Assembly (NCBI GenBank): GCA_030549495.1
Contig: JAUIRK010000497.1
Span: 62,001 to 126,000 of the forward strand
Direction: 5' to 3'
Source: Nectonema munidae
Lineage: Eukaryota > Nematomorpha > Nectonematoida > Nectonematidae
Length of the DNA: 64,000 bases
Shown in pieces: positions 21,950 through 33,325 of the stretch. The notes under the pieces were generated by a model. It was not told where the DNA came from, did not search any database, and saw only the letters and a program-made list of their open reading frames with translations. Position 1 is the stretch's first letter. Each line of letters begins with the position of its first letter. Both the position numbers and the translations under genes were made by a program.

Positions 21950-23170
21950 GTAAATCGAACATTTGATTGACACTTTCAGATATTTAAAACCTCAAAATGC
22001 AAAAAAATGATTTCAGAAATAAAAATTATCATTGTCGAATTGGTATAAAAACATATATTTCATGTAAAATTAGAGAGAATATTTTGGCATATAGTTTTCA
22101 GACATAAACCGAAAATTTGATTGACACTAGCAGTAAAACCTCTAAATGCGAAAACTGTGTTCAGAAATGAAATCATCATGATCTATTTGATATAAAAACA
22201 TATATTTCATGTAAAATTTGAATCAATATTTTTGGAAACAAATTTTAGAACTAAATGCAAATTTGATTGATACTTATAGGTATTTTCAAATTCAAACTGC
22301 AAAAATTGAGTCCATGAATGAAACTAGCATGGTTGATTTGGTATAAAAACATATATTTCATTGTAAAATTTGAATGAAATTTTTTTGGAGACAATTTTTA
22401 GAAGTAAACCGCAAATTTAATTAACACTTATAGGTATTTTCACATCCTAAACGTAAAAAATGAGTCCAGAAATGAAACCAGCATGGCCGATTTATTATAA
22501 GACATATATTTTATTGTAAAATTTGAATGAATGTTTTTGGAGATAATTTTTAGAAGTAAACCGCAAATTTGATTAACACTTATAGGTATTTTCAGATCCT
22601 AAACGTAAAAAATGAGTCCAGAAATGAAACCAGTATGGCCGATTTAGTATAACATATATATTTTATGTAAAATGTGAAGGAATGTTTTTGGAGACAATTT
22701 TCAGAAGTAAACCGCAAATTTAATTAACACTTATAGGTATTTTCAAATCCTAAATGTAAAAAATGAGTCCAGAAATGAAAACATGATCGATTTGGTATGA
22801 AAACATATATTTCATGTAAAATTGAGAGAATATTTTTGGAGATAGCTTTTAGAAGTAAACCGCCAATTTGTTTGACATTGACAGATATTTTAAAACCTCT
22901 AAATGTAAAAAATGAGTTTAGAAATGAAACAGCATGGTTGATTTGGTATAAAAACATATTTCATTGTAAAATTTGAATGAATGTTTTTAGAGACAATTTT
23001 TAGAAGTAAACCGCAAATTTGATTAACACTTATAGATATTTTCAAATCCTAAATGTAAAAAATGAGTCCAGAAATGAAAACAGCATGACCGATTTAGTAT
23101 AAAAACATATATTTTATGTAAAATTTGAAGGTATATTTTATTAGATATATTTTTGATCAATCAAAATTTT
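21950..23170 (+). repeat. Tandem array B, eight ~150-bp units
   Basis: ACATAT of the core AAAACATATATTTCATGTAA occurs at about 22051, 22197, 22350, 22502, 22652, 22803, 22953 and 23105, spacing 147-152 bp. Units also share AGTAAACCGCAAATTTGATT, ACACTTATAGGTATTTTCA and ATGAGTCCAGAAATGAAA. Open frames in it are artefacts of the repeat. Confidence 0.9.
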
Positions 23171-23565
23171 GATTGACATTTTCTAAAAAGTAGCCATGAT
23201 TATTGAAAAAAATAAATATATAAAGTGTTATGCGTTCCAAACTGTATATAATTATAAATGTTCAGGGTATTATATAATATAGATCCTAAGTTAAACTTAT
23301 ATTCTTCATCTAACTAGTTAAGTACTTAACTAGTAGGTTAAGTACTGATAATGTTAAAATTTTGCTGAAAAATTTTAATTTTTGATTTTGATTGACAGTT
23401 TTGGACATGAAAGGGTCATTCAACTACCATGAAAATAGTTTCAAAAGATGCAGCTAGCGATTTTAGGAAAAGTCACAAAATTTGAAGGGATATGATTCAG
23501 CCACTTTTCTACAATTAATTTTTTAGTGAAGGGGCGTTTTACGCCCCCAGCACTAATAAAGTTAA

Positions 23566-24129
23566 GACTGGTGACACCGTCTTCTCTCTCATTTCCTTTG
23601 TATTTTTCATACACCTCAGCATGTCTAGTAGAGTAATATTTTATACTAAGAGTATATTATATCTACTTACGTTTGATATTATATTAAACAAACAAGCTTA
23701 TTTTTTTTAGATTTCAGAATAAATACACTATATACATGCATGCGGAATATGTGAATCAAATATATTGAGATTTTGTTGTTTTGCTTTTTCAGAGTTTTCG
23801 TGGATTAATATTTTGGTCTGCTAACTAATTAGTGAATTAAAGTGTGTGAATATGCAGGGGTTTTGGTCGCCAGCTTTATAGAAATCACCGATAATAAAGC
23901 GGTCTGAATCTTCAGGTGTCGCGGGCCCCACTGACGCTAAACTTTGAAATCAAGTTGAGGGCCACAAAATAATATTCCAAGGGCCGCAGTTGGCCCGCGC
24001 GCCGGGACTTTGAGAGAGTTTACTTTTTTGTCTCAAAGGGCCCTGTAGTATTTTTGAGCAAACACATGTTGATGATCCACCAGTTTTTTCTCATCTTCTT
24101 CTGTCACAGTGATTCTATTTCTCTTTCTG
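23566..24129. other. Unassigned sequence with a GC-rich island
   Basis: No gene. GGGCCGCAGTTGGCCCGCGC at 23982-24001 within G+C-rich sequence (23920-24015) resembles terminal parts of hAT elements known elsewhere, but no partner end was found. Confidence 0.35.
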
Positions 24130-24295
24130 TCTCCTTCTCTGTTTTTCTCTTCCGCTTTCCCTGCTAAAACTCAATCACTCAAGCTCTCTTCTCTGATTCA
24201 ATCTCTCTTCTCTCATCCAAGTTCTCTTCTCTCATTCAAGCTATCTCCTTTCACTCAAGCTCTCCTATCTCATTCAGCTCTCTTCTCTCTAATTT
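24130..24295 (+). repeat. Pyrimidine-rich minisatellite
   Basis: About seven degenerate ~21-bp units of the type TCTCTTCTCTCATTCAAGCT in tandem. The open frame across it reads a Ser/Leu/Phe-rich repeat and is not taken as a gene. Confidence 0.75.
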
Positions 24296-25489
24296 GTATT
24301 TAGAGTTAAATTAAAAATAATGCTATTTTATCTCATTAGAAACTACTTTTTAGCAAAATATAAGTTCAATATTTTTAGAACCGTTTTTAGTGATACCAAA
24401 GTTCAGCTATTCAAATTAATCACAGAGATTTTTGGTAAAAATTTAGTTACATCAATTCTCAGCAAAACTAGCTTCATGTTTTAACTTTAATTAACCAACT
24501 GGCTCTCACAATTTGAAGTATTCGTATTTTTACTTTTAACATAACTTAATAGACCAAACATTTTGCAAAAATAAAAATTTGTTTGTTTTTAAATGAGAGA
24601 AAAATAGTTTTCAATCGTTACAATTTTATAACAATGAATATTGTCAGACTCGCGTTAAAAAAATTTTTTCAACAAAGGTCACTTTTAATCTTTATCAGTA
24701 CGTTTGTTACATTTTGTAACATTTGCAAACTTTAATTTTTTCAAGTCAAGAAATTTTTTTTCAATAGCTATTTGGGAATGAATATTTTGACTAGCTATTC
24801 AGTTTAAAAGCAAAAATACTCTATTTGTTTAATATTTGAGCAGAGATATTTTTTATAATGTTCGATTGTTAAATTTTGTAATTAACACTGTACATAATTA
24901 ATTAAATCTTTTTTTTAAAGAAAATTTGTTGATTATTATAATAAATATATAATATCGAAACAAAATGTTTCAGTTGTTAAAAATGTACTTGATCTATTTA
25001 TGACAGCTGTCAGAATTTTATTTGAAGACAGAAATAGTCAAAAAAACGCAATGATTTTCTTATTTTCGTATACTATAATTATTATGATTTCTGTTAGTTT
25101 AAATGGTTTTTTAAGGATTTTATGTTCTTAGACTTAAATAATTTTATGAAAAGTGATTAAACAAGGGCTTTTTGTATACTATGACTCCTTACAAAATGTC
25201 AAAAATACAAGCGTTACCAAATCACCCTATAAGGATTAGCTACTTCAACGTTGGCTTTTGCTGCTATAAAAACTTGAAAATATCAAATAAACTCTCATTT
25301 TTTATTCCTCCTATTATTTTGAAATTATTCTGAAAACAGACAGTTTCATTTTAAAATTGTGAAAATATTTATTTTATCTCCTTTCTCTCTTATTTTAATT
25401 ATGTAGCAAATTTTTCAATTTTGAGTAAAAGGTAAGGTAAAGGTACCGTGGGTGTGTTTTCATTGACAAGGCACTGATGTACCGCTCAT
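24296..25489. other. Unassigned A+T-rich sequence
   Basis: No gene, array or paired terminal repeat seen on either strand. Confidence 0.4.
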
Positions 25490-25970
25490 GTCAAAAATAT
25501 TTTCAAAAAAATAAATATCTCTTTCAAATAAAATATCTGTTTTTATACCAAATCGACTATGCTTATTTTATTTCTGTACTCCATTTTGGCTAATACGCTT
25601 AAAAAATATCTGGTAGTGGCAATTCAATTAGTGATGTATGCCTAAAAATCAGTTCTGTAAAATTCCTTCAAAAAATCGTTGTATATTAGTTATATAGCAA
25701 AAATATACTTTTTTTTTTTGTATATTTTGGCTTATAATACTTTCTTCCTTGAGTATGAAATATTTATTAAAAAAAACAAAATGTATTATAAAATCTTTTG
25801 AAGATTAGTATGAGAGAAGGAAGCAACTTGAAAACTAATTGAAAAGAGAGCGTGTGATCAAAAGAAATAATTAAAAAAAAATATGTATCTTGACTAAATA
25901 GAAGATCTACTATGTTCTAATGAACAAAGAAGTGGTGTAATGATCTAATATTGGGTGCTAAGATATTGAC
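25490..25970 (-). repeat. Inverted fragment of the array-bearing element
   Basis: Read in reverse, this matches about 10210-10590 of the older copy: TAGATCTTCYATTTAGTCAA, GTTGCTTCCTTCTCTCA, GTATTAGCCAAAAT and TTTGGTATAAAAACAGATAT, i.e. the segment left of array B and its first unit. It is useful evidence that this 850-bp segment belongs to the family and was not a private insertion in the older copy. Confidence 0.75.
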
Positions 25971-26224
25971 CGAGAAAAATAAGTTCCTCTTTTACAAATG
26001 AAAAATCTTTAAATACGTATAGCTTATCATCTAGGATTACAATTTTAATTTTAACTATAGAAACAAAATAGAAGATACACATAGAAGAAAGGATTTTATT
26101 ATTTGATTTTTTTAAAATAAAACTTGTATTAAAATTTAATTTAAACTTTTAAATTTCAATCATACGTTTTTTAGTTCGTTTTTCGCATACTTCAACTTTA
26201 AAAAAATATTTTTAGCTTGTCATT

Positions 26225-26475
26225 TTGTATATATATTTAGTTATATATTTAGTAGAAACTACGCTACGTGACCAGTTAAGATTCAAACAATTTGTTTTAC
26301 AAATAGATAAATCTACAATGATCAACAATCAGTCGATTTGCTTGTTTATGTTATACATTCATGACAATTCAGAATTTACAGAATTTTTATTTCCAAAGTC
26401 TCTGGTTTGCGATACAAACCCTTGTACCTCTTTCTTTAGTGCTATGTCTTTCCATACTTGTTTGTTGCTTGTTCT
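26225..26475 (+). mobile_element. hAT (ZBED5-like) transposase fragment
   Basis: The 84-codon frame contains FVLQIDKSTMINNQSICLFM then YIHDNSEFTEFLFPKSL. This matches the first catalytic region of ZBED5/FAM200-type hAT proteins (LQLDESTDVxxxxQLLVYVR, then EFLFCKxL). Glu after Asp in the usual DES is Lys here. Nothing further of the protein was found downstream, so it is a short relic. Confidence 0.65.
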
Positions 26476-26479
26476 TTAA

Positions 26480-27316
26480 ATAAAGGCCTAATAGGGCTCA
26501 AAAAAATAAGCGCACAGTCAATCGTTGGCCCATACTTTTAGCCCATTTGAAAAGGACTTGTCCAGAAATTTTAACGGTTCATTAATTTTTTCGTCAGGAT
26601 TTATTATAATTATCTTTACATTCTTTATAAACAAAACCGATAGTGTTGCGTAATAAATAAATAAATATCTTTTAGAATGAAAGTCCTTAAAATAATAGGA
26701 ATAAGAATTCTAACCTAAAATTATGAAATCTAGCAATATTTTTTCAGCTGATTTTTTGGTTAATGCTTTCTTCGATATTCTATCTATAGTATATTTGATA
26801 AAATTGAGAATTATATTCAAAAATGTATAAAAAATCAAAAAAATTATTTTGATTTGAGGGCACATTTATGTGTCACTAGATCGCTGCTCTGAGATTGCGA
26901 CTTCGTGTATTCAAATTTAGCTAAGGCTTTTATAATGAATAATAATTAGACATTTTTACTATTTTCGTAGTGACATACATGCTAACTTTATTTAAAAGAG
27001 AAAAAAATATATTTCAAATAGAAAATACACATGCATTGTGAAAGAGAATATGACACAAAATCTAGAATATTTTGGAGGGAGAGTGGGTGTTAGATAACGG
27101 AAAGCATGAAAAGAAAAAAAGAGCGCTAATTTTTCTCTATTTAGCTTTTGAGAGTGAGTTTTCTTGGTCATGATTGAGGGTATGTAACAATTCTTCAAAG
27201 AAAGTTAGAGAATTCTTGATCAAATATGGACTAGTGTATTTGAGTATTACGGAATCCGTTAACTTTTATATATCCAATTGCAATCTTAGAAACTGAAATT
27301 TCAGTCCAAATTTTTG
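26480..27316. other. Unassigned A+T-rich sequence
   Basis: Nothing recognisable; a minus-strand frame at 26992-27198 has no motif. Confidence 0.4.
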
Positions 27317-27830
27317 TTAAAATTTCAGTCCAAATCTAAAAAAAATCAAATGTTATGATTTTTGGATAGTTGAAAAGAAGGATTCAAAAATTCTAGAAGT
27401 TGATAGATTAATCTAGAATTTTAACAGTTAAATAATTTATTCACTATTGCAAGTAAAATAAGATTTCAAACTCAGAGAAAACATAATTTAACTTAAAAAC
27501 ATTCGGTAAAATTTCAGCCCAAATCTAAAGATAAAACAAGTATATCAAGAATTTTGGATTGTTTATTAAAGGTACAAAAGATTGAAAAAGTTAATAAATT
27601 AATCTAGAATTTTAATAATTAATAAAAAAAACTAATACTGTTCTATTGAATTTAAAAAAAGGTTTTTTTGTACTAGTGTAAGTAAGATAAGATTTTAAAC
27701 TTCGAGAAAACATAATTTAACTCAATCCATTAGTTAAAATTTACGCACAAATCAAAAGAAAAATTAATTATATCAAGATTTATGGATAGTTTATTAAGGT
27801 ACGAGAGATTTAAAAATTATAGAAAATTGA
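27317..27830 (+). repeat. Three-unit tandem repeat, ~190-230 bp
   Basis: Units begin AAAATTTCAGTCCAAATCTA (27317), AAAATTTCAGCCCAAATCTA (27509) and AAAATTTACGCACAAATCAA (27737). Each is followed by a TTTTGGATRGTT-type block and, in the first two, TTAATCTAGAATTTTAA and GAGAAAACATAATTTAACT. Confidence 0.7.
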
Positions 27831-28129
27831 ACTTATCAAAAAAAAATTAAAAAGCGCGAACTTTGAATTTGTTAGGTTCTTTAAAGTTTAAATGGCATGG
27901 CAGTATAGGATGAAATGAGCTGAAAAATAAAATATAATAAAATAGAATATTTCTGTGAAAAATAGGGCTATAAAAAACCATCTAATAATTTGTTGGCATG
28001 TAAAATTGCTTGTTGGCATTTATAACATAACATAATTTTATTAGCGAAAAAAGCCTATAAAAATATTCGCATTATTTTTTATAGAAAGAAAAACCATGAT
28101 CAAACATTTTCTCTTTCCAAAAATTATCG

Positions 28130-31100
28130 AGCCTGTAAATATTTAAAGAAGAAGAATTAACAACCAAATCAGGCAAAGAATTGCAATCAGTTATCCTACG
28201 TTGTGAATAAAATCTTTTCAAAAATGACTTTTTGCAATGACCCTTTCTAAACTTGTAAGAGTGAAATCTTTGTAATCTTTCTCAGAAATCTGGTAAAACT
28301 TGTGAAATTGTTCTTAAATTACCATTTGCTATATTGAATACAGTAACCATATCATTTTTTTGAAATCTGTACATCATCGAGGGCAAATTCAACCTTTTTA
28401 GACTTTCCTTATATTTCAGATGTTTCATTCCAAGAATTTTTTGGTGATTGTTTTTTGGACTCTTTCAATGTTTGCGGCATCACAGGAATACAAAGGATAA
28501 TCAATGATGTTTCCATAATCTAAAATCGGTCCAATAAGTGTTTTATATAGAAGTGGAGCTGTGTTGGCATCAAACAAAGTGTAGCAGTTGTTGTTGTTGT
28601 TGTTGTTGTTTTATTTGACACAGCTTGTAAAATGCAAGGATTTCGAAAGCTGGCATGAGGCTTTTACAAATTTAAGATGATTAATCACAGTTTTTGTGAA
28701 TTTGTTTTTTTAGCATTGGGAGCCTTGGGGATCGAACCCCTGACCTTCAACTGTTAAGCTGAGAGGTACACCCTAACAACCATGAGGCTCAAGTGTAGCA
28801 GTGCACATTATGAAAAACTTGGAAAGTCTTTGACGCGATCATTTCTCTAGAATCAAGATTAGTGTTGACAATTACACCAAGATCTTTCTGTGTATCCACT
28901 CTTTTCAGTTTATGTCCTCCAATGAAGAATGCTTTATCATTTTGTAATCCAATGTGTAGGTTGGTACACTTCCCTAGAGTTTCATTCCCCATCTACTACA
29001 CCAATGAAAGATGCTAATTAAGTCACTCTGCAAGCTATCTTTACCAGCAGAATTAGACATGTTGTAAATTTTAATATCATCGGCAAACACTTTTAGTTTG
29101 GAGCTAACTATGTTAAAGAGGTCAATCAGGAAAATATTAAATAGCAATTGACCCAGAACAGATCCTTGCGCCACACCACTTGTAATTGGGTTTTCTTGAG
29201 AATAAATCCCTTTTACAACAATAATTTGTTTTATATCTTTAAAGAAATCGTCTAATAATAACAGCAAGTTTCCTTTTATGCCAATTGATTCTAGCTTATC
29301 AATTAAATATTTATGTGGAATGGAGTCAAAAGCTTTGTGAAAATCAAGGTAAATCACACAAATTATATCATTTAGCTCAAATAGATGAACCATATCGTTT
29401 TGAAACTCTAGTTAGTTCGTTATAATAGATGCTTTCTTTTTTTAAACAAAATTCAATTTCTTCAAGTAAAATATTCAGGAATTTTTCATAAGACTTTTCA
29501 AAGGAATATACTTTTCTATAAGGGAATAGAGTTTACTTGTGAAAAAATAATAAAACTCATTAAGTTCAGAATCCTCTACAGCATTCCAATCAATTTGAGA
29601 AAATCAGAAATAATCATACCCTAGTTTCCAGATTGAAAATTATATTTTTTGTTTGAAAAAATAGCAGTGGTTGTTATTTTCAAAATATCAAAATGAATGC
29701 ACATATGATCACTTTTAACTAAATGAGAAGTAAGTCTTAAACTAGAAATTACATCAGGAACATTAGTAATAAGTAAATCAAGAATTGAAAGACCACGAGA
29801 ATTTCCTATTCTTGTTGCTTCAGTTATGAGCTGAGAAAAACATTTTTCTTGTATTTGAAATCTCTTAGAACTAATATATTACTATGTGAAAATTTTGAGT
29901 AAAGTAAACTAAGAAGGGAAATTATCTCATTTGAATATTCCAAAAATAAGAATTAGGACTTCTGTAACAGCAAAATATGAATTCTAAATTTTTGTATATA
30001 ACTCTTAAAGTGAGATATTCAATAAATCTAGGGTCAAAAAATTCAATAACTTTAAACAAAACTTTAATACCCCTCTTTTATTCAATAAAGTATTAGAATA
30101 GGAGCAAAAATTACGAACTTTTACAAAATTCTCTATATCATAGACAGTAGGATTGATGAAAATAGTTTTCTTCTTTGGAAGAACTTCAGACACTGCAGCA
30201 ACTGAAATTTTTTCATCATTCAAAATATAGGATAATTCCCCTCGTTTACACAATAATTGATTTGCTTTAGTATAAAATACAGGTATATTACTTTGAATAC
30301 TTCTTTTAAAATTGCATAAGGAAGAGAGAGGTAGAGGTACCAATAATTGATTTCCATTAGTATAAAATACAGGTATATTATTTTGAATACTTCTTTTTAA
30401 ATTGCATAAGGAAGATGAAGAAGCATCTACTCCCAAACTGTTATACTGAGTTTTTTCATTAAGTTTAAATCTTTTAAATTATCTCCAGAAACAACAAACT
30501 TAAACGAATCATCATTTTTATTTTGGTTTTTTCTATTAGCCTCAAGCTTAGGAGATTTTATTTTAATTCTTTCTACTTGTTTAAAATCATTGGAAGCAAA
30601 AAATTTTCAAAAATTATCAGAAGCTTTCTTTAAATTTGAAAGAGAACCTTTTACTGTTAGTTTACTTTCAATATTTTTATAGGTAATTCTAATTGGTCTT
30701 TTAGACAATAAACTATCAGATTTTTTACCCAATCTGACAATCTTATTAACCTTTACAAGATTTAAATTAAGTTAAGTATTGAATAACTCATTAACAAAAC
30801 TTTCATCATCAACTCTAACACCATTTAGGCTCATCATCGAGAGCTTCTTTAATAATTTCTTTGAAATTAGGAACAACCTCTACACCTCCATTTATATTTT
30901 TGTTACATGATTTTTTAAAATTATCAGTAAACTGATGATTTACATTATCTAGTTTATCACAAATATTGTAACCTTTCATTTCTTGAACATTCGCGTGATG
31001 AGCGATATTTTTAGACAGGGCATTAATTTTTTCAGAGAAATCTGATTTCAGGGCCGCAAATCCACTTTCACTCTTTTTCTTTAAAACATTGATTTCATCA

Positions 31101-31200
31101 GAAATAGGACCAATAGATTTTTTAAAGGTTAGAGAATCATTTTTTGGAACAAATGTTGCAGAACCATCTGATTCTAAAATTTATCAAGTACTTATAAATA
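28130..31200 (-). mobile_element. LINE (CR1/Jockey group), decayed
   Basis: Minus strand. About 31180-30500 resembles an ORF1 with a long helical stretch (INVLKKKSESGFAALKSDF, then RLGKKSDSLLSKRPIRITYK, an RNA-binding-like block). 30436-30005 holds the start of the endonuclease (IPVFYTNANQLLxKRxEL, AAVSEVLPKK). 29393-28974 is reverse transcriptase: YLDFHKAFDSIPHKYLIDKL, SGVAQGSVLGQLLF and FADDIKIY, with the catalytic FADD. 28992 leftward gives the thumb and C-terminal region (KDLGVIVN, LLYKTLIGPILDYGNIID), decaying to about 28130. A 90-bp tandem duplication at about 30239-30418 repeats the SSLCNxKRSIQxNIPVFYT block. Several frame breaks; not active. A SINE lies inside it. Confidence 0.8.
28588..28790 (-). 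mobile_element. tRNA-derived SINE inserted in the LINE
   Basis: An 11-bp duplication, AAGTGTAGCAG, flanks the insert (28577-28587 and 28791-28801). On the minus strand the 5' end reads GAGCCTCATGGTTGTTAGGG, an A-box-like region. A perfect pol III B box, GGTTCGATCCC, follows at 28728-28738. The 3' end is a (CAA)n tail (TTGTTG run at 28588-28609). A tRNA-like head, simple-repeat tail and target duplication define a SINE. It is about 203 bp and must be younger than the LINE copy. Confidence 0.85.
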
Positions 31201-31754
31201 GGGAAATTAGTTTTGAGAATAGGTAAATTTTCGTATTTAATTCCGTTTTTGTGAAGTGTTTGATGCGCTAATGCTTACTCTTCTGGTTTTGAAAATTAAA
31301 AGTAAATAGTACCATTATTTTAAGATCGTAAGTTAGAGATGATAAGAGTATTCTTCTAGGTTTTAGACTTTTTTATCGGAAGGCTACTTTCTCGGATTTA
31401 GAGTCGGAGGGAGTAGGAGGGCTGTTTTCAGAGTAAGATAACCATTTATAGATGGCCTGAGCTTAGGAAAAGATGATTTTTGTTTATCCTGAAGGTTATT
31501 GGATAAACTAGGTGTGGTTTTAGAGGTGACTTGTGCATATGTAGATAATGGGGGGGGGGGGGGCGGTTTGGATCATCATCGTGACGTGCAAGTTTTGGGT
31601 TAGACATGTGAAATAGCTGTGAAAGTATGATATGATATAAAGGTAAAAATTTTAACTCAACTTAATAAAGGGACCTTTTTGTTGATATTTGACCAGGAGT
31701 AAAAAATATTCGCCATTTTTAAAATTAAAAATTGATTGGAAAGGAAGTTTATGA
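31201..31754. other. Unassigned sequence with a G run
   Basis: No gene. A 14-base G run lies at 31550-31563. The left part may still contain degraded LINE 5' sequence. Confidence 0.4.
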
Positions 31755-31920
31755 ACTTTAGTGTATGTCTCCTTAAAATTAATATTATCTCCTTTAAACA
31801 CACAAATGCTAAATAATTATTGTATGCGTGTTTACTTAACTCTTCAACACAGTGTTGCTCATTGGAGCATACATAAAAATGATTCTATAATTCTACCCAC
31901 TATGTGGTTATGTAAAATAT
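31755..31920 (+). repeat. Dispersed repeat, copy 2
   Basis: Shares AACTTTAGTGTATGTCTCCT, CTTTAAACACACAAATGC, GGAGCATACATAAAAATG and TTCTACCCACTATG with 7905-8070 in the same order, with one unit rather than two. Confidence 0.7.
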
Positions 31921-33325
31921 GCATATATGACATTGTTTTTTATTATTACTACTTATATATATACTTTCATACATTATAGTTATAATCTCTACAATCTGTT
32001 TTTGTCATCCATGAACATTTAAAAATTTATCTATTTGGTTACAATAAAGCTTTTAATTAAAATTCCCCTCCCTTCCTTTTATTCATTTTTCAGTCACCTC
32101 CTACAAATATCAAAACATGTCTCATTATATTTCCTTTAAAACATATTTTTCATTTTATGAATATGAACATCATGCTCCTTGAGATATAAATAAAGTTTTT
32201 GCAAAATTTTTTTGTTTTTGTATTTTTCCGTACTTTTTAAATAGTTTATTTTTTTAATTTTAAATTTTTTTAATTTTTTTGTTTCAGTTTCACAATGTCA
32301 TATGGTAAATTTTAATAGTCAAAATTTATTCATGAGTCCTCCTTAAATTTTTTAAATATAAAATGATTTTTTTTCTATTTCCTTTAGCTACAAGATTTTG
32401 ATGTTCTTATAGATTTTAATAAACATTGCTGTATTTTTTTCGTTTATTTGTTGATTATTTTGTTTTGCCTAACTTATTGATGGTTAAACATTTGAGATGA
32501 GTTTATAAATCTAATAGATATAGTATTAAATGATTCAATTTCTTTAATATAAATTTATTGAACTCCCGCCTGTTTATTAAATTATGCAAAGAAAACTTAT
32601 GACTGAAATACTATTGCTGTCCTCGCACGTGAGAAGGCTCATAATGGCAAAGGTTTTGAAGAGAGTTTCCATAATATGTGAAGGAAAGCAATAATTTTTA
32701 TTAAATATCTTTTGGCAAAATTCTTCAATAACAATTTTCCTAAATGCTTCTCATTTGTGTTAACATATTCAAAGCAATAAATCCTACGAATTTAGTAGCA
32801 CCGCAATGAAAAATCACTGCAGTCCTGCGTGAGGAGAAATTGACTGCATTAAAATTTTAATTAAAAATATGGTATTCTAAGTTAGTGATGAACTTGTTTC
32901 CGTTCCCACAATTAACTCCAAGTAAATAACAAGATTCTGGGATTGATGAACCACTTATCCATTCTTTGTAGGTAAGTTGCTACGTATTTTCCCGATTCAA
33001 AGGACTAAGAAATATCAATTTAGTCTGTCTTACTGTTCAGACCATTGTTAATAAACAAGGGCTTCTGAGCCAGAGTTTTGTGGATGGAGGTGGAGCTATT
33101 CAATTTATCAAAGCCTTAGCTGTGTAGAAAACATATCTCCATTAAAAAATATATATCAGGATTTACAATGATGTAGATGTGGGTTATATCATTGAGTAGT
33201 ATATAGGTTTTGGCATTCTGAATTGTAGATTTGCATTTATAACTTTCTTTGGAAACAGTAAATTAAAGAAATCCAAAGAATGGCGGCTGTCTTTTCGTTG
33301 AAAAGAATAGCCACTTTGGGCTTAA
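31921..33325. other. Unassigned A+T-rich sequence
   Basis: No gene seen. A similar phrase occurs twice (about 32610 and 32817: CTGTCCTCGCACGTGAGAAG and CAGTCCTGCGTGAGGAGAA), possibly a repeat. Confidence 0.35.

Larger units (their letters stand above)
19720..23561 (+). mobile_element. TTAA-flanked element built of ~150-bp tandem arrays
   Basis: The left end reads TTAA then CCCTATTAGTGCTGGG (19716 on); the right end, in reverse, reads TTAA then CTTTATTAGTGCTGGG (23565 leftward), 14 of 16 bases alike. Just inside both ends lies a palindromic GC block: GGGGGGCGTAAAGTGCCCCC on the left and GGGGCGTTTTACGCCCC on the right. The body is array A (19840-21860), a spacer, and array B (21950-23170). No transposase frame belongs to it; a pogo element (20108-21240) is a later insertion, so the original length was about 2.7 kb. 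TTAA duplication plus a short inverted repeat suggests mobilisation by a piggyBac-type enzyme. Confidence 0.75.

Noticed and set aside
22724-22957. Open frame in array B (and a similar one at 10508-10696)
   Set aside because: It is made of the ~150-bp repeat units and has no independent coding signal.
24109-24303. Ser/Leu-rich open frame as a secreted protein
   Set aside because: It is a frame through a pyrimidine-rich ~21-bp minisatellite.
28728-28738. B box as part of a tRNA gene
   Set aside because: No cloverleaf or intact A box; the (CAA)n tail and target duplication show a SINE.
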